A DNA stretch of 64,000 bases, taken from contig NZ_QLLN01000009.1 of NCBI RefSeq assembly GCF_003259375.1, positions 62,001-126,000 on the forward strand. The letters run 5' to 3'. Origin of the DNA: Arenibacter echinorum (GTDB taxonomy: Bacteria; Bacteroidota; Bacteroidia; Flavobacteriales; Flavobacteriaceae). The notes beneath the pieces are model-generated. The model was not told the origin of the DNA. It worked only from the letters and a program-made list of their open reading frames with translations, and searched no databases. A program made the position numbers and the translations under genes. The stretch's first letter is position 1; each line of letters opens with the position of its first letter. Positions 18,333-28,568 of this stretch are shown one piece after another.

Positions 18333-18983
18333 TTAAATCTTGCCCATTTTCCCTAGAATAAAAAGAAGCACAATGGGCAAAGCCAATAAAAGCACCATTA
18401 AAGTATCTGTAACTAGAAGATCGGGCTTAAAGAACAAGGTAACCACATAGCCGCCAATAGCACCCCCAAAGTGGGCAGTATGCCCAATGTTTCCTAACCG
18501 TGTTTTCATCCCATAGATTGAATAAAATAAATAGAGGATTCCTAAAACGTAAGCCGGTAAAGGAATAGGGATAAACATAATTCCCAATCGCATACCGGGC
18601 TCTAGAAGGATGGCCGAGTACAATATACCGGTTACTGCCCCACTGGCCCCAACGGCACTGTAATAAGGTTCACTTTTATGAAAATATAATGCCAATAAAC
18701 TTCCCGCAACCAGGCTTATAAAATAAAGGATGACGAATTTACTGGGACCAAACCAATCAATCACCACATCGGCAAAAAAATAAAGCGTAAACATATTAAA
18801 AAAGAGATGGGACAGGTCTACATGTAAAAAACCCGAAGTAAGCATCCTGTCCTTTTGCCCTGCCTGTATAGCACCGACACCAAACTTATAACGTTCAAAG
18901 AATGTATTATCGTTAAAACCTTTTAATGAAGCCAAGACGTTCGCAGCCATAATGGCAATGGTAGCAATATGAATATTATTCAT
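18333..18983 (-). CDS. Rhomboid-family intramembrane serine protease
   Basis: A 216-residue membrane protein with about six helices. The catalytic dyad is Ser114 in the GASG motif (VGASGAVTGI) and His171 in GHTAHFGGAIGG; His59 and Asn63 in HLFFNMFTLYFF complete the oxyanion side. The internal ATG at 18983 is chosen because it opens directly into the first helix region (MNNIHIATIAIMAANVL); the longer reading from 19010 would add nine residues inside the divergent promoter region. It cleaves membrane-anchored substrates, unknown here. It is divergent from the acyltransferase gene, with a 58-base gap. Confidence 0.88.
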   Translation of the reverse strand: MNNIHIATIAIMAANVLASLKGFNDNTFFERYKFGVGAIQAGQKDRMLTSGFLHVDLSHLFFNMFTLYFFADVVIDWFGPSKFVILYFISLVAGSLLALYFHKSEPYYSAVGASGAVTGILYSAILLEPGMRLGIMFIPIPLPAYVLGILYLFYSIYGMKTRLGNIGHTAHFGGAIGGYVVTLFFKPDLLVTDTLMVLLLALPIVLLFILGKMGKI

Positions 18984-19041
18984 GAAGAAAACTATTATTT
19001 TTGGGTTCAAATATAGCTATATTTGCTCTAATTATATCTGC

Positions 19042-19929
19042 ATGCAATTTCTGGTCTATATTCTAGTTTACCCCCTGCTATGGCTTATTTCCATATTACC
19101 TTTTAGACTTTTCTACTTTTTTTCGGACTTTGTATTTTTTGTACTTTTCTATGTTGTTGGCTACCGCAAAAGGGTGGTAACCGAAAACCTTGCACGTTCC
19201 TTTCCTAATAAGTCAAAACAAGAAATAAAAAAGATTAAAAAGGAATTCTATCATCATATGTGCGACATGTTCCTGGAAATGGTGAAGACCTTGAACCTAT
19301 CAAAAGAGGAGCTAAAGGAACGTTATAAGATCATTAATATTGAAGTACTTCAGGACATCGTTAAAGATAGAAGCGTACTTATTGTATGTTCCCATTATGC
19401 CAATTGGGAATGGAACGTGAGCATTAACAATTATGTAAATGCCAAAGGATATGCCGTTTATCAAAAAATTGGAAATACCTATTTTGATGATTTAATAAAG
19501 AAAATAAGGGCCAAATGGAACACCACCCTAATTACCCAACAGGAAACCGTAAAAACGGTTTATAGGAATGTCCAAAACGGAGTAATTTCTGCCTATGGCA
19601 TGGTGAGCGATCAATCCCCCCAAGTAAAAAGAGCTCAATATTGGAGTGAATTTATGGGCGTTAAGGTGCCTATATTTAATGGCCCCGAGAGCATGGCCAG
19701 AAAATTGGACCTAGCAGTAGTCTTCCTTAAGGTTTCGAAAGTAAAAAGAGGCTATTACCAAGCAGAATTCATCCCCATTACCACCGCCGGTAAGCAGACC
19801 AAAAAACATCAAATTACAGACCAATTTCTCAGGTTGACCGAAGATCAGATACGGGAAAAACCGGAGTACTACCTTTGGACACACAAACGTTGGAAACACC
19901 GAAATAAAGTACCCGTAGAATTCCAATAG
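19042..19929 (+). CDS. Lysophospholipid acyltransferase, lipid A acyltransferase type (LpxL/HtrB family)
   Basis: A 295-residue inner-membrane protein. The start is set at ATG 19042, which opens into a hydrophobic N-terminal anchor (MQFLVYILVYPLLWLISILP); the longer frame from 18982 runs into the rhomboid start. The acyltransferase signature HYANWE has His118 and Glu123, the HX4(D/E) dyad of LpxL/LpxM-like enzymes. It probably adds the secondary acyl chain to Kdo2-lipid A or a related lipid. It is divergent from the rhomboid gene. Confidence 0.88.
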   Translation: MQFLVYILVYPLLWLISILPFRLFYFFSDFVFFVLFYVVGYRKRVVTENLARSFPNKSKQEIKKIKKEFYHHMCDMFLEMVKTLNLSKEELKERYKIINIEVLQDIVKDRSVLIVCSHYANWEWNVSINNYVNAKGYAVYQKIGNTYFDDLIKKIRAKWNTTLITQQETVKTVYRNVQNGVISAYGMVSDQSPQVKRAQYWSEFMGVKVPIFNGPESMARKLDLAVVFLKVSKVKRGYYQAEFIPITTAGKQTKKHQITDQFLRLTEDQIREKPEYYLWTHKRWKHRNKVPVEFQ

Positions 19930-20068
19930 ACTTGTTTTATCTGATAATTATTCCTTCTCTATTTCGCCTAAAACCCTCTCCATGTGGGTTTTATTGGCAG
20001 CGATAATACTTAAAAAACTAAATAATTTATTTTTTTCTGCGTTATAGAACCAAATTTATTAGTCGTAA

Positions 20069-21364
20069 ATGAGATTTTATACCAAAACAACTATTGGCCG
20101 GTATACTTTGGATTTATTTTTTTGCCTTGTAGTCTTTCTAGCTGGGCAAGTGCAATGTTACTCAATTCCAGAACTAAGTCCGGAGCTCGTTAAGACCAAA
20201 AGCATTGATTTTTATGACCATCCAATGGGAGGGGATCATATATGGGAGGTATCTCCCCCTACCACTAAAAATACCCATCAGGAATTTTGTGCGTTCGACC
20301 GTCCTACCTTAAGTGCTATTCAAATAAATGAATCCAACATTGTTTGGTATGACAGTACCTCCAATGGCCATCCATTATCCCCTGACAGCCCTTTAAAGGA
20401 TAATTCAACTTATTATGCCGCACAATTATTAGAGGGCCATGAAAGTGCACAACGCTTGGCTGTTTCCGTCATCGTGCATGCCCCTTTCACCCCAACTGCG
20501 CCAAATGATGTCCAGGTTTTTGCGGCTGGTCAAAATCCGACTATCGGGGATTTGGAAGTGGAGCAAACCAATGTTGTTTGGTACAACGCGCCTCTGGAAG
20601 GCAAACTACTGGATTTTGATACCCCTTTGCAAAACGGAAAGCACTATTTTGCCGCCCAAGTTTTCTCAAATTGTGAAAGTACCCATAGATTAATGATCAC
20701 GGTTCAAATCAGTGAGCCATCGGATTTAAAAATTAACAAAAAAGTCAGCAACAGACACCCGATGATAGGGGAAAAAGTAATTTTGACCATTACGGTTGAA
20801 AACGAAGGGTTATCCAACTTCAGTGATATAGTGATCAAGGAGCAATTGGACCGGGGTTTTAGTTATGTTAATGCGAAAACCTCCCAAGGCAACTTTGATC
20901 CATCGAACCAGGTGTGGAGGCTTTCATCATTACCAGCCAAGTCAACTGCGGTTTTGAACCTTGAAGTTGAGGCAACGCCCAATGGTAATTACAGTAGTAA
21001 TTCATTCATTGAAACATCCTTACCTGCAGATAAAAATATGCAGAACAATAGTGCTGAAATTACTTTGGAACCATCCTGTATTACCATATACAATGAATTT
21101 ACACCCAATGACGATGGGGATAACGACTATTTCAGAATAGACTGTATAGAAACTTTCCCGGAGTCGGAACTCCAAATATTTAATAGATATGGTGCCCTGG
21201 TTTATCAGCAAAAGGCCTACCAAAATGATTGGAGAGGATTGGCCAATGTAAGCGGCACTGTAAGCAAAGGAAACCCATTGCCCACAGGAACTTACTTTTA
21301 TATTTTAAAAACCGACAGCTTAAGCGAAAACAAAACAGGTTGGCTATTTTTAAGAAAAGACTAA
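20069..21364 (+). CDS. Secreted protein with DUF11 repeat and gliding-motility C-terminal (T9SS type B) domain
   Basis: A 431-residue secreted protein. It has a signal peptide (about 1-30), two similar Ig-like segments (each with a VVWYN/IVWYD...YFAAQ pattern, about 85-215), a DUF11-type domain (about 220-330, NKKVSNRHPMIGEKVILTIT) and a C-terminal domain from about 340 (FTPNDDGDNDYFRIDCIE, ELQIFNRYGALVY, PTGTYFYILK). The last is the gliding-motility-associated CHU_C-type signal for secretion by the type IX system. It sits 25 bases before a PorP/SprF gene, the usual context. It is probably a surface adhesin or scaffold. Confidence 0.88.
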   Translation: MRFYTKTTIGRYTLDLFFCLVVFLAGQVQCYSIPELSPELVKTKSIDFYDHPMGGDHIWEVSPPTTKNTHQEFCAFDRPTLSAIQINESNIVWYDSTSNGHPLSPDSPLKDNSTYYAAQLLEGHESAQRLAVSVIVHAPFTPTAPNDVQVFAAGQNPTIGDLEVEQTNVVWYNAPLEGKLLDFDTPLQNGKHYFAAQVFSNCESTHRLMITVQISEPSDLKINKKVSNRHPMIGEKVILTITVENEGLSNFSDIVIKEQLDRGFSYVNAKTSQGNFDPSNQVWRLSSLPAKSTAVLNLEVEATPNGNYSSNSFIETSLPADKNMQNNSAEITLEPSCITIYNEFTPNDDGDNDYFRIDCIETFPESELQIFNRYGALVYQQKAYQNDWRGLANVSGTVSKGNPLPTGTYFYILKTDSLSENKTGWLFLRKD

Positions 21365-21389
21365 TGAGCCTTACACTTTAAATTAATAG

Positions 21390-22319
21390 ATGAAGATCCC
21401 CCAAAAAAAATTCCTCACGTTTATTATAATCTTACTCCTGTATAGTAAAGGTATACTGCTGGCACAGCAACTTCCCCAATATACCCAGTATATGTACAAC
21501 ACCTCTACCATAAATCCCGCATACGTTAACGACAATAACCGTATGGATGCCACCCTGAGTTACAGGGCACAATGGATCGGCATTGATGGCGCTCCCGAAA
21601 CAAAGGCCCTCACAGTTTCGGGAATCATTAATAATAGAATTGGACTTGGGGTCAATATTTTTAAGGATAATATTGGACCATCGACTGAATTTAGTTCCAA
21701 TGCGGTTTTTTCTTACTATCTAAACATAAGCAAAAAAGTAAAAATGTCCTTAGGAATCAATGCTGGTATCGATTTTTTTGAAGTAGATTATTCCAAAGGC
21801 AACTATTACGACCAAGATGATGTTCTATTTAGTTATGACAACTATTACAATGCCCTTCCAGCAGTAGGAGCTGGAATATATATATTTAATGACAACTGGT
21901 ATGTTGGATTTTCAATGCCGAACGTGCTAATTAATCAATCGAATGTAGTTAGCGACAAAAACTTGATCCACAGGGACAACCATATTTATTTTATCGGTGG
22001 TTATGTAATGGATATCAACGCTTCCCTAAAACTTAAACCTTCTGTGCTGATAAAGGTTGTAGAAAATGCACCTCCAACAATAGACGCCTCCCTAAATGTG
22101 CTTTTCTTGCAAAAATTTACATTGGGAGCCTCCCACAGATTAAAGGACAGTTATAGCGCCTTGGCAGGTTTTGAGATATCCAAAAACTTTTTTCTGGGCT
22201 ATTCCTATGATTACAGCATTTCAGATCTTGGCGATTACAATCAGGGGTCACACGAGATAATATTGAAGTACTTAATGCCAAGATGGGGGCCCAATGCACG
22301 TTCACCCCGATTTTTCTAA
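21390..22319 (+). CDS. PorP/SprF-family type IX secretion outer-membrane protein
   Basis: A 309-residue outer-membrane protein. The signal peptide ends near LLAQQLPQ, followed by the family hallmark YTQYMYNTSTINPAYVN. It then runs as alternating beta strands to a C-terminal barrel end (LKYLMPRWGP). PorP/SprF proteins anchor specific type B secreted cargo at the cell surface and are encoded next to that cargo. It lies between the cargo-like gene (25-base gap) and the OmpA-family gene (10-base gap), so the three form one operon. Confidence 0.92.
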   Translation: MKIPQKKFLTFIIILLLYSKGILLAQQLPQYTQYMYNTSTINPAYVNDNNRMDATLSYRAQWIGIDGAPETKALTVSGIINNRIGLGVNIFKDNIGPSTEFSSNAVFSYYLNISKKVKMSLGINAGIDFFEVDYSKGNYYDQDDVLFSYDNYYNALPAVGAGIYIFNDNWYVGFSMPNVLINQSNVVSDKNLIHRDNHIYFIGGYVMDINASLKLKPSVLIKVVENAPPTIDASLNVLFLQKFTLGASHRLKDSYSALAGFEISKNFFLGYSYDYSISDLGDYNQGSHEIILKYLMPRWGPNARSPRFF

Positions 22320-22329
22320 GCTAAGACCT

Positions 22330-24252
22330 ATGAAGATAATCCTACCCATATTCACTCTTTTCCTAACAAATATCCTTCTGGCACAAAATACCAGAGCGGA
22401 GGCGAACGAGTATTTTCAAAATTTGAATTTCACAGAAGCCATAAATGTTTACCAACAGCTTGAATCTAATAAGAAACGGCCCAAGCCCCTATTTGTTGAG
22501 CGTCTGGCTGAAAGCTATTTCAATATAAACGACTATACCAATGCCAAGATTTGGTACGAAAAACTTTATGCCCTTAAGGAAAAAAGAGTGGATGAAGTAA
22601 CTTTTATACGATATGCACAAAGCCTTAAGGCCTGTCAGGAATACATTACTGCCAACAACCTAATAAAGGAATACTATAATTACGATGAATTAAAGCTTGC
22701 CTCCATTTTGGAGCAGGAAAAATATTTGGACAGCCTGTTGGGGGAGACTCCCACTTACGAAATTAAGAATTTGGAAATAAATTCGCCCCAATCGGACTTT
22801 GCCCCAATGTATTACAAAGATGCCATCGTATTTTCCTCCAGTCGGGCACCGGAGTTTTCGGAGGATACGGAATATTCCTGGAACAAACAGCCCTATTTGA
22901 CCATTTTAACCGCCAAGAGGGATACTAGTACCAATGAACTAAAAGATGTGCAAAAATTACATGCCAATATTCAATCTTCATATCACGAAGGAACACTTAC
23001 CTACTCTTCGGATTACAAAACCGTTTATTTCACCCAAAACTATTTAAAGGACAATGCCTTACAGGTAAATCCAAAAGGATTTTCCAATATGCAGATCTTA
23101 AAGGGGAAGGTTGTAGAAGATTCCATAGTAGGGGCCGTTTCCCTAAAATTCAATAATCCCAAATACTCATTTGGACACCCTTACCTAACGGAGAATGGGA
23201 AGCGACTATATTTTGTTTCCAATATGTACGGAGGTTTTGGGGAGACCGATATTTATTACGTAGATATCAAGGAGGATGGAAGATTGGGTCCGGCCACCAA
23301 TCTTGGTCCCAAGGTAAATACTCCTGGAAGGGAAATGTTTCCATTTATAGACGGCCAATACTTGTATTTTGCTTCTGACAGTCACTTTGGACTAGGTGGA
23401 CTCGACATTTTCAAAGCTGAAATTGAATCCGAAAATGGGTTTGGATTGGCAAAAAACATGGGAATGCCCATTAATAGCAATATGGACGATTTTGCATTTA
23501 TCATAAACCATTCTAAAAATACCGGTTATTTTTCGTCCAACAGGGGAGATGGCAAGGGAGATGACGACCTATATGCCTTTAATAAAATAGCCGAAACGAT
23601 AATCTATAAAGGCATTATAAAGGACGGTATTACCCAATCACCTATCCCGGAGGTTAAGATAAAGGTATATGATCAGGAAAAACAATTGGTTTTGGAAACC
23701 ACTACGGATGAACAGGGTAATTTTGAAGTAGCTTTATCACCCAGCGTGAATCATATATTTGCCTTTTTTAAACTGGAATACAAACAGGAAATCAAGACGG
23801 TGAACAATGCCGATTCGCCAAACCTTTTTAAAGATATCAATAACACCGTATTAACCCCCTTTTCAAGTTTTATAGTTAGCGAAGGTGGTGTGGAAAAAGT
23901 TAGGGTAAATCCTATATTTTTTAATTTAAACCGACATAACATCACCTATAAAGCGGCTGCCGAACTGGACAAGATAGTGAGCTTTATGAACGATTTCCCC
24001 AATGTGAAAATTAAGATTGAAGCCCATACAGATTCTCGGGCATCGGACACTTTTAATTTGGAACTCTCCGATAACAGGGCCAAATCTACCCAGGATTATC
24101 TGGTTTATATGGGCATTGATCCCTCAAGAATTGAGAGCGCCATAGGCTATGGCGAGTCGCGCTTGATCAATAATTGCGCCAACGGTGTTCCCTGCAGCAA
24201 TGAAGATCATCTGGCCAACAGACGCTGCGATTTCATAATAATAGGTAAATAA
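22330..24252 (+). CDS. OmpA-family protein with WD40-like propeller (PorE-like)
   Basis: A 640-residue exported protein. ATG 22330 is chosen because it opens a signal peptide (MKIILPIFTLFLTNILLAQN); a longer reading from 22294 would overlap the PorP gene. The order is TPR-like helices (about 25-130), PD40/WD40-like beta-propeller strands (about 150-420), a carboxypeptidase-regulatory-like domain (about 430-510) and an OmpA peptidoglycan-binding domain (about 525-640, with EAHTDSRASDTFNLELSDNRA). It probably ties the PorP complex to the cell wall. It is the third gene of the operon. Confidence 0.9.
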   Translation: MKIILPIFTLFLTNILLAQNTRAEANEYFQNLNFTEAINVYQQLESNKKRPKPLFVERLAESYFNINDYTNAKIWYEKLYALKEKRVDEVTFIRYAQSLKACQEYITANNLIKEYYNYDELKLASILEQEKYLDSLLGETPTYEIKNLEINSPQSDFAPMYYKDAIVFSSSRAPEFSEDTEYSWNKQPYLTILTAKRDTSTNELKDVQKLHANIQSSYHEGTLTYSSDYKTVYFTQNYLKDNALQVNPKGFSNMQILKGKVVEDSIVGAVSLKFNNPKYSFGHPYLTENGKRLYFVSNMYGGFGETDIYYVDIKEDGRLGPATNLGPKVNTPGREMFPFIDGQYLYFASDSHFGLGGLDIFKAEIESENGFGLAKNMGMPINSNMDDFAFIINHSKNTGYFSSNRGDGKGDDDLYAFNKIAETIIYKGIIKDGITQSPIPEVKIKVYDQEKQLVLETTTDEQGNFEVALSPSVNHIFAFFKLEYKQEIKTVNNADSPNLFKDINNTVLTPFSSFIVSEGGVEKVRVNPIFFNLNRHNITYKAAAELDKIVSFMNDFPNVKIKIEAHTDSRASDTFNLELSDNRAKSTQDYLVYMGIDPSRIESAIGYGESRLINNCANGVPCSNEDHLANRRCDFIIIGK

Positions 24253-24420
24253 CGAACGAAAAAACGGGCACATCCCCCACCCCATAAACTAAATTTTTTC
24301 TTTATTCAACGCCCATTGATTCATTTTAAGGATTCCAGTAGTGGCGTTGGTCTAAATTAGTGGCAAAATTGTCCCTTTTTAATTATATTACTACCTTATT
24401 GATATAAAGTAAAGTTTACT

Positions 24421-25416
24421 ATGGACATTTTAGGTACCCTATATGATGAAGTCGTTGGATTTTTGGGAATAAGTCAGGCACTGGAGTTATTACAGGCCGG
24501 GGATTATAGTGTTTTCTCAACTTACGATGGTGTTGTATCCCTCATTTACCCCATAATTCCTTTGCTATTACTATTGGAATTCATCCTTGGTCTGGTATAC
24601 AAAAAGCCTAATACCAAGGTGTATAAGGTTAACTTCCTCATCTATGTGTTCAATAGGTTTATTGGGCGATTTATAGCCATAGCCATGGTGACCCTTATAA
24701 TAGGGTGGTTACAACCCCATGCCATATTACAGACAAAAATGACCTGGTACTGGTTTATTTACGGATATATTGTTTGGGAATTTGGTCATTTCTTATACCA
24801 CTATTGGGGGCATAAAGTGCGGCTTTTTTGGTGCCTGCACTCTACCCACCACGCGCCGGAACAAATGAACCTTTCCGTAACCCATGCCCATTTTTTTCTG
24901 GAGGCCCCTTATGCCGATGCCATTAGGACAACGGTATGTATACTGTTGGGAGTTGAACCAATTATGCTCTTTTTGATCATGTTTATAGATGGCACCTATG
25001 GAGCTTTTATCCATGTTGGTGAAAATATTATGAAAGATGGCAGAATGGGATTTTTGAACAAGATTATATTAACACCTTCCCATCATAGGGTTCATCACGC
25101 CAGAAACCCCCTGTATATGGATACCAATTTCTGTAATTTGTTGAATATCTGGGACAAGGTTTTTGGAACCTACCAGGATGAACAGCATGATATCGAAATT
25201 GAATACGGCATTACCCGTAAAATGGATAGCGGCAATTTCTTGGATGTTTATTTCGGGGAATTTATTGCCCTTTTCAAAGATGTAGCCAAAGCGCCTGGTT
25301 TAAAGAATAAACTTCTCTATATAGTTATGCCTCCGGGTTGGAACCATACTGGTGAACATCAGACCTCAAAGTTGGTACGTGGAGCCTACTTAAAAGAACA
25401 ACTGGCTAAGGAGTAA
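24421..25416 (+). CDS. Sterol desaturase / fatty acid hydroxylase family protein
   Basis: A 331-residue integral membrane di-iron enzyme. The histidine boxes are intact: HFLYHYWGH (about 122-130), HSTHHAPE (about 140-147) and HHRVHH (about 221-226), with several hydrophobic helices before and between. The family uses O2 to hydroxylate or desaturate lipids; flavobacterial members are candidates for hydroxylating carotenoids, hopanoid-like or fatty-acyl lipids. Its last 11 bases overlap the end of the opposite-strand gene. The substrate is unknown. Confidence 0.88.
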   Translation: MDILGTLYDEVVGFLGISQALELLQAGDYSVFSTYDGVVSLIYPIIPLLLLLEFILGLVYKKPNTKVYKVNFLIYVFNRFIGRFIAIAMVTLIIGWLQPHAILQTKMTWYWFIYGYIVWEFGHFLYHYWGHKVRLFWCLHSTHHAPEQMNLSVTHAHFFLEAPYADAIRTTVCILLGVEPIMLFLIMFIDGTYGAFIHVGENIMKDGRMGFLNKIILTPSHHRVHHARNPLYMDTNFCNLLNIWDKVFGTYQDEQHDIEIEYGITRKMDSGNFLDVYFGEFIALFKDVAKAPGLKNKLLYIVMPPGWNHTGEHQTSKLVRGAYLKEQLAKE

Positions 25417-26194
25417 ATACTAGGGTTGCTATTACGATACAGTGATCGCTGGCATAATTTTCGCAAAACACCTCATAATCCAATACCTTCCATTTGTTAG
25501 GCTGATTGAACATTATGTGATCAATGCAGATATTGGGTCCGGTGGCAGGGAAAGTGCCTTTCCAAGCATTGCTATGCTTGGGCTTCATAAATTTTTCGGA
25601 AAGAATAGCTATTGTTTGGCTATTGGGAACAGCGTTCAGATCGCCTACCAATAAAGTGGGATATTCGGTATCACCCAGGCTTTTAACGATGGACTTGGCC
25701 TGCATAACTTTATCGGTTTCATCCTTTTGATGATCTAAATGTGTGCCAACAAACTGAATAGTATTACCGTTTTTGGTTTTGACACGGGTTACCAAAGCCG
25801 CCCTAGGTTCCGAATTCGGCAAATGGGGCAAAGCTAAGTTTTCACTGGCAATAAAGGTATACTTGGACAGTACCGCCTCTCCGTACTCTCCTCCATCATA
25901 ATACATGGCACGGGCAAATAGCGAAGCCATTTTTGTCCGAATGCCCAATTCGGTGGGCAGATCGTAATTTTTTGCCCTTTTGGTCTTAAAGTCGACCTCC
26001 TGCAAGGCTACCAAATCGGGTTGGTAATGATTTATGACCCCGGCCAGGGAATCCAAGTTAAAATCGTTCTTGGTCGTAGCCCCATGGAGTATGTTAAAAC
26101 TCATTACCCTCAGGGTATCCGCCTGTGCATGACTAGAAAAAGAAGTAACTGCCAGTAAAGAAAAAATAAATAATTTTAAGGTCATTGATTTCAT
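25406..26194 (-). CDS. Secreted endonuclease/exonuclease/phosphatase-family protein
   Basis: A 262-residue protein with a signal peptide (cleavage near SSHAQA) and the EEP fold: MSFNILHG (about 31-38), LQEVD (Glu metal ligand, about 64), GTHLDH (about 148), GDLNAVPNS (about 181) and ASDHCIV at the end. These are the metal and catalytic residues of the DNase I / sphingomyelinase / phosphatase superfamily. The substrate may be a phosphodiester lipid, nucleic acid or phosphoinositide. It lies 59 bases after glmM on the same strand. The ATG at 26194 is used; an in-frame Met three codons later is an alternative. Confidence 0.87.
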   Translation of the reverse strand: MKSMTLKLFIFSLLAVTSFSSHAQADTLRVMSFNILHGATTKNDFNLDSLAGVINHYQPDLVALQEVDFKTKRAKNYDLPTELGIRTKMASLFARAMYYDGGEYGEAVLSKYTFIASENLALPHLPNSEPRAALVTRVKTKNGNTIQFVGTHLDHQKDETDKVMQAKSIVKSLGDTEYPTLLVGDLNAVPNSQTIAILSEKFMKPKHSNAWKGTFPATGPNICIDHIMFNQPNKWKVLDYEVFCENYASDHCIVIATLVFTP

Positions 26195-26253
26195 ATACCC
26201 AATAAAAAATTAGGGCCGGATATAAACGCCCCGACCCTTATTACTGTATAATT

Positions 26254-27642
26254 TTAGATTCCGGCAACCGCCTTTATCTCGCCAATAATTCGATCGGCCA
26301 AGCCATCAGCTTCGTCCTGACTTTTGGCTTCTGTGTAAATTCTGATGATAGGCTCCGTATTGGATTTACGTAAGTGCACCCAGTTTTCTGGAAAATCGAT
26401 CTTTACGCCATCAATTGTTGATATTTCCTCATTTTTATATTTCTCTGCCATAGTTACCAGAATGCCATCCACATCCAAACCCGGAGTCAATTCAATCTTC
26501 TTCTTACTCATAAAATAACTAGGGTAACTGGCTCTTAGCTCACTTACGGTACCTCCCCTTTCTGCCATCAGCATTAAAAATAAGGCCGTTCCTACCAACG
26601 AATCCCTACCATAATGGCTTTCAGGATAAATTATACCTCCATTGCCCTCTCCCCCTATAATGGCCTTATTGGCCTTCATTTTGGTCACAACATTTACTTC
26701 ACCTACGGCAGCGGCCTCATAAGTGCCGCCGTGTTTTTCGGAAATATCCCGCAAAGCCCTGGAAGACGACAGGTTGGAAACGGTATTTCCCTTGGTCTTA
26801 CCCAACACGTAATCCGCGCAGGCCACTAAAGTATATTCCTCCCCGAACATTTCCCCTTCATTGGTAATAAAAGCCAAACGGTCTACATCCGGATCTACAA
26901 CAATTCCAAAATCAGCTTTTTCCTTTACAACCAATGCACATATATCGCCCAAATGTTCTTTTAGAGGTTCTGGGTTATGGGGAAAATGCCCTGTAGGATC
27001 GCAGTATAGTTCCACTACCTCTACCCCCAATTCCTTTAAAAGTTTTGGGATGGCAATACCACCGGTAGAATTTACCCCGTCTACAACTACCTTAAACTTG
27101 GCCGCCCTGATAACTTCCGCATCCACCAAAGAAAGGTCCAACACCTCATCAATATGGATATCGATATAGGAATCGTTCCTATTGACGGTTCCCAAATCAT
27201 CTACCTCCGAGAAATTAAAGGCTTCCTTTTCCGCAATTTCCAATATTTTGGCACCTTGGGCAGCATCCAAGAACTCCCCTTTCTCATTTAGAAGTTTTAG
27301 GGCGTTCCATTGCTTTGGATTATGGCTTGCGGTAAGAATAATACCTCCATCGGCCTTTTCCAAAGGAACCGCTATTTCTACGGTCGGTGTTGTAGACAAG
27401 TCCAGATCTATCACATCTATTCCCAAACCTACTAGGGTGGATACTACTAAATTCTGGATCATTTCTCCGGAAAGTCGGGCATCTCGCCCAATGACTACCT
27501 TTAATTTTTCCTTTTTAGAGTATTCCTTTAACCAAACACCGTAAGCAGCGGCAAATTTAACAGCATCAATAGGTGTGAGATTGTCTCCTGGCCTGCCACC
27601 AATGGTACCCCGTATTCCCGAAATAGATTTTATTAAAGTCAT
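26254..27642 (-). CDS. glmM: Phosphoglucosamine mutase (phosphohexomutase family)
   Basis: A 462-residue alpha-D-phosphohexomutase. The phosphoserine loop is TASHNPKQWNALK (about 101-113), the metal loop DPDVDRLAF (about 250-258), the sugar-recognition loop GEGNGGIIYPE (about 334-344) and the phosphate-binding loop RKSNTEPIIRIY (about 425-436). It interconverts glucosamine-6-phosphate and glucosamine-1-phosphate for cell wall and lipopolysaccharide precursors. Flavobacterial GlmM proteins are similar in length and start (MTLIKSISGIRGTIGG). Other phosphohexomutase activities cannot be excluded. Confidence 0.88.
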   Translation of the reverse strand: MTLIKSISGIRGTIGGRPGDNLTPIDAVKFAAAYGVWLKEYSKKEKLKVVIGRDARLSGEMIQNLVVSTLVGLGIDVIDLDLSTTPTVEIAVPLEKADGGIILTASHNPKQWNALKLLNEKGEFLDAAQGAKILEIAEKEAFNFSEVDDLGTVNRNDSYIDIHIDEVLDLSLVDAEVIRAAKFKVVVDGVNSTGGIAIPKLLKELGVEVVELYCDPTGHFPHNPEPLKEHLGDICALVVKEKADFGIVVDPDVDRLAFITNEGEMFGEEYTLVACADYVLGKTKGNTVSNLSSSRALRDISEKHGGTYEAAAVGEVNVVTKMKANKAIIGGEGNGGIIYPESHYGRDSLVGTALFLMLMAERGGTVSELRASYPSYFMSKKKIELTPGLDVDGILVTMAEKYKNEEISTIDGVKIDFPENWVHLRKSNTEPIIRIYTEAKSQDEADGLADRIIGEIKAVAGI

Positions 27643-27738
27643 ATTTTATTTATAAATTTTTACAAATATAAAAGGTTAGGTTTAAATCCTATGCCGCTAA
27701 GTTGTAAATTCGAACTTAATAAACTTCAACCGAGGTCA

Positions 27739-28326
27739 ATGAATTTTTTAGCACACCTATATCTATCTTTTGAAGACGACCAGATCACTATCGGAAATTT
27801 TATAGCGGACAGTATAAGGGGCAATAAATACAAGCACCTTCCAGAAAAAATTCAAAAGGGAATAGTGCTGCACCGTGCTATAGATACTTTTACGGACAAG
27901 CACCCAATTGTAAGGCAGAGCACCAAACGCTTGCATGAGAACTACAGCCATTATAGCGGTGTAATTGTAGACATATTCTATGATCATTTTTTAGCCAAGA
28001 ATTGGTCGGATTATGCCAATACCCCATTGCCCCACTTTGTGGACAATTTTTATGATCTTTTGGAAAACAATTACGATATACTCCCTATAGGTGTAAAGCG
28101 CATGATGCCGTATATGATTGCGGATAATTGGATTTTGAATTATGCCAAAATGGAAGGAATTTCCAGAGTTTTGAATGGCATGAATAGACGTACCCAAAAT
28201 AAATCCAAAATGAATTTTGCCATTTTGGACCTTGAGGAACATTATACCGATTTTGAAAAGGAATTCACTTATTTTTTTGAAGAACTCATCATATTTTCCA
28301 AACAAAAATATCTCTCCTTGCGATAA
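27739..28326 (+). CDS. Acyl carrier protein phosphodiesterase (AcpH family)
   Basis: A 195-residue protein. ATG 27739 is chosen because it begins with the family start MNFLAHLYLS; the frame extends to 27691 but adds unconserved residues. Motifs include the metal-binding pattern GNFIADSIRG, VLHRAIDTFTDKHP and VDIFYDHFLAKNW. AcpH removes the 4'-phosphopantetheine group from acyl carrier protein, giving apo-ACP. It is divergent from glmM, with a short shared promoter region. Confidence 0.87.
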   Translation: MNFLAHLYLSFEDDQITIGNFIADSIRGNKYKHLPEKIQKGIVLHRAIDTFTDKHPIVRQSTKRLHENYSHYSGVIVDIFYDHFLAKNWSDYANTPLPHFVDNFYDLLENNYDILPIGVKRMMPYMIADNWILNYAKMEGISRVLNGMNRRTQNKSKMNFAILDLEEHYTDFEKEFTYFFEELIIFSKQKYLSLR

Positions 28327-28568
28327 GTACCAGGAATTGTGGGTATAACCCAGTCGGTGTCAAGGGACAACCATGATTTTTTTATCTAAATATGGTATTA
28401 AATTACAATAATTAAGTACCTTTAATCACCTTTCCCAAATGTGGGAACACTCCCCCAAATACTTATAAGTTCCGCTTAAATACATTTCCCCTCACAGTTA
28501 GTCCTTTTAACATTGTGCAAACAATGGCGTGCGTTTTTATTTAAAACTTTACCTAAACAACAACAACT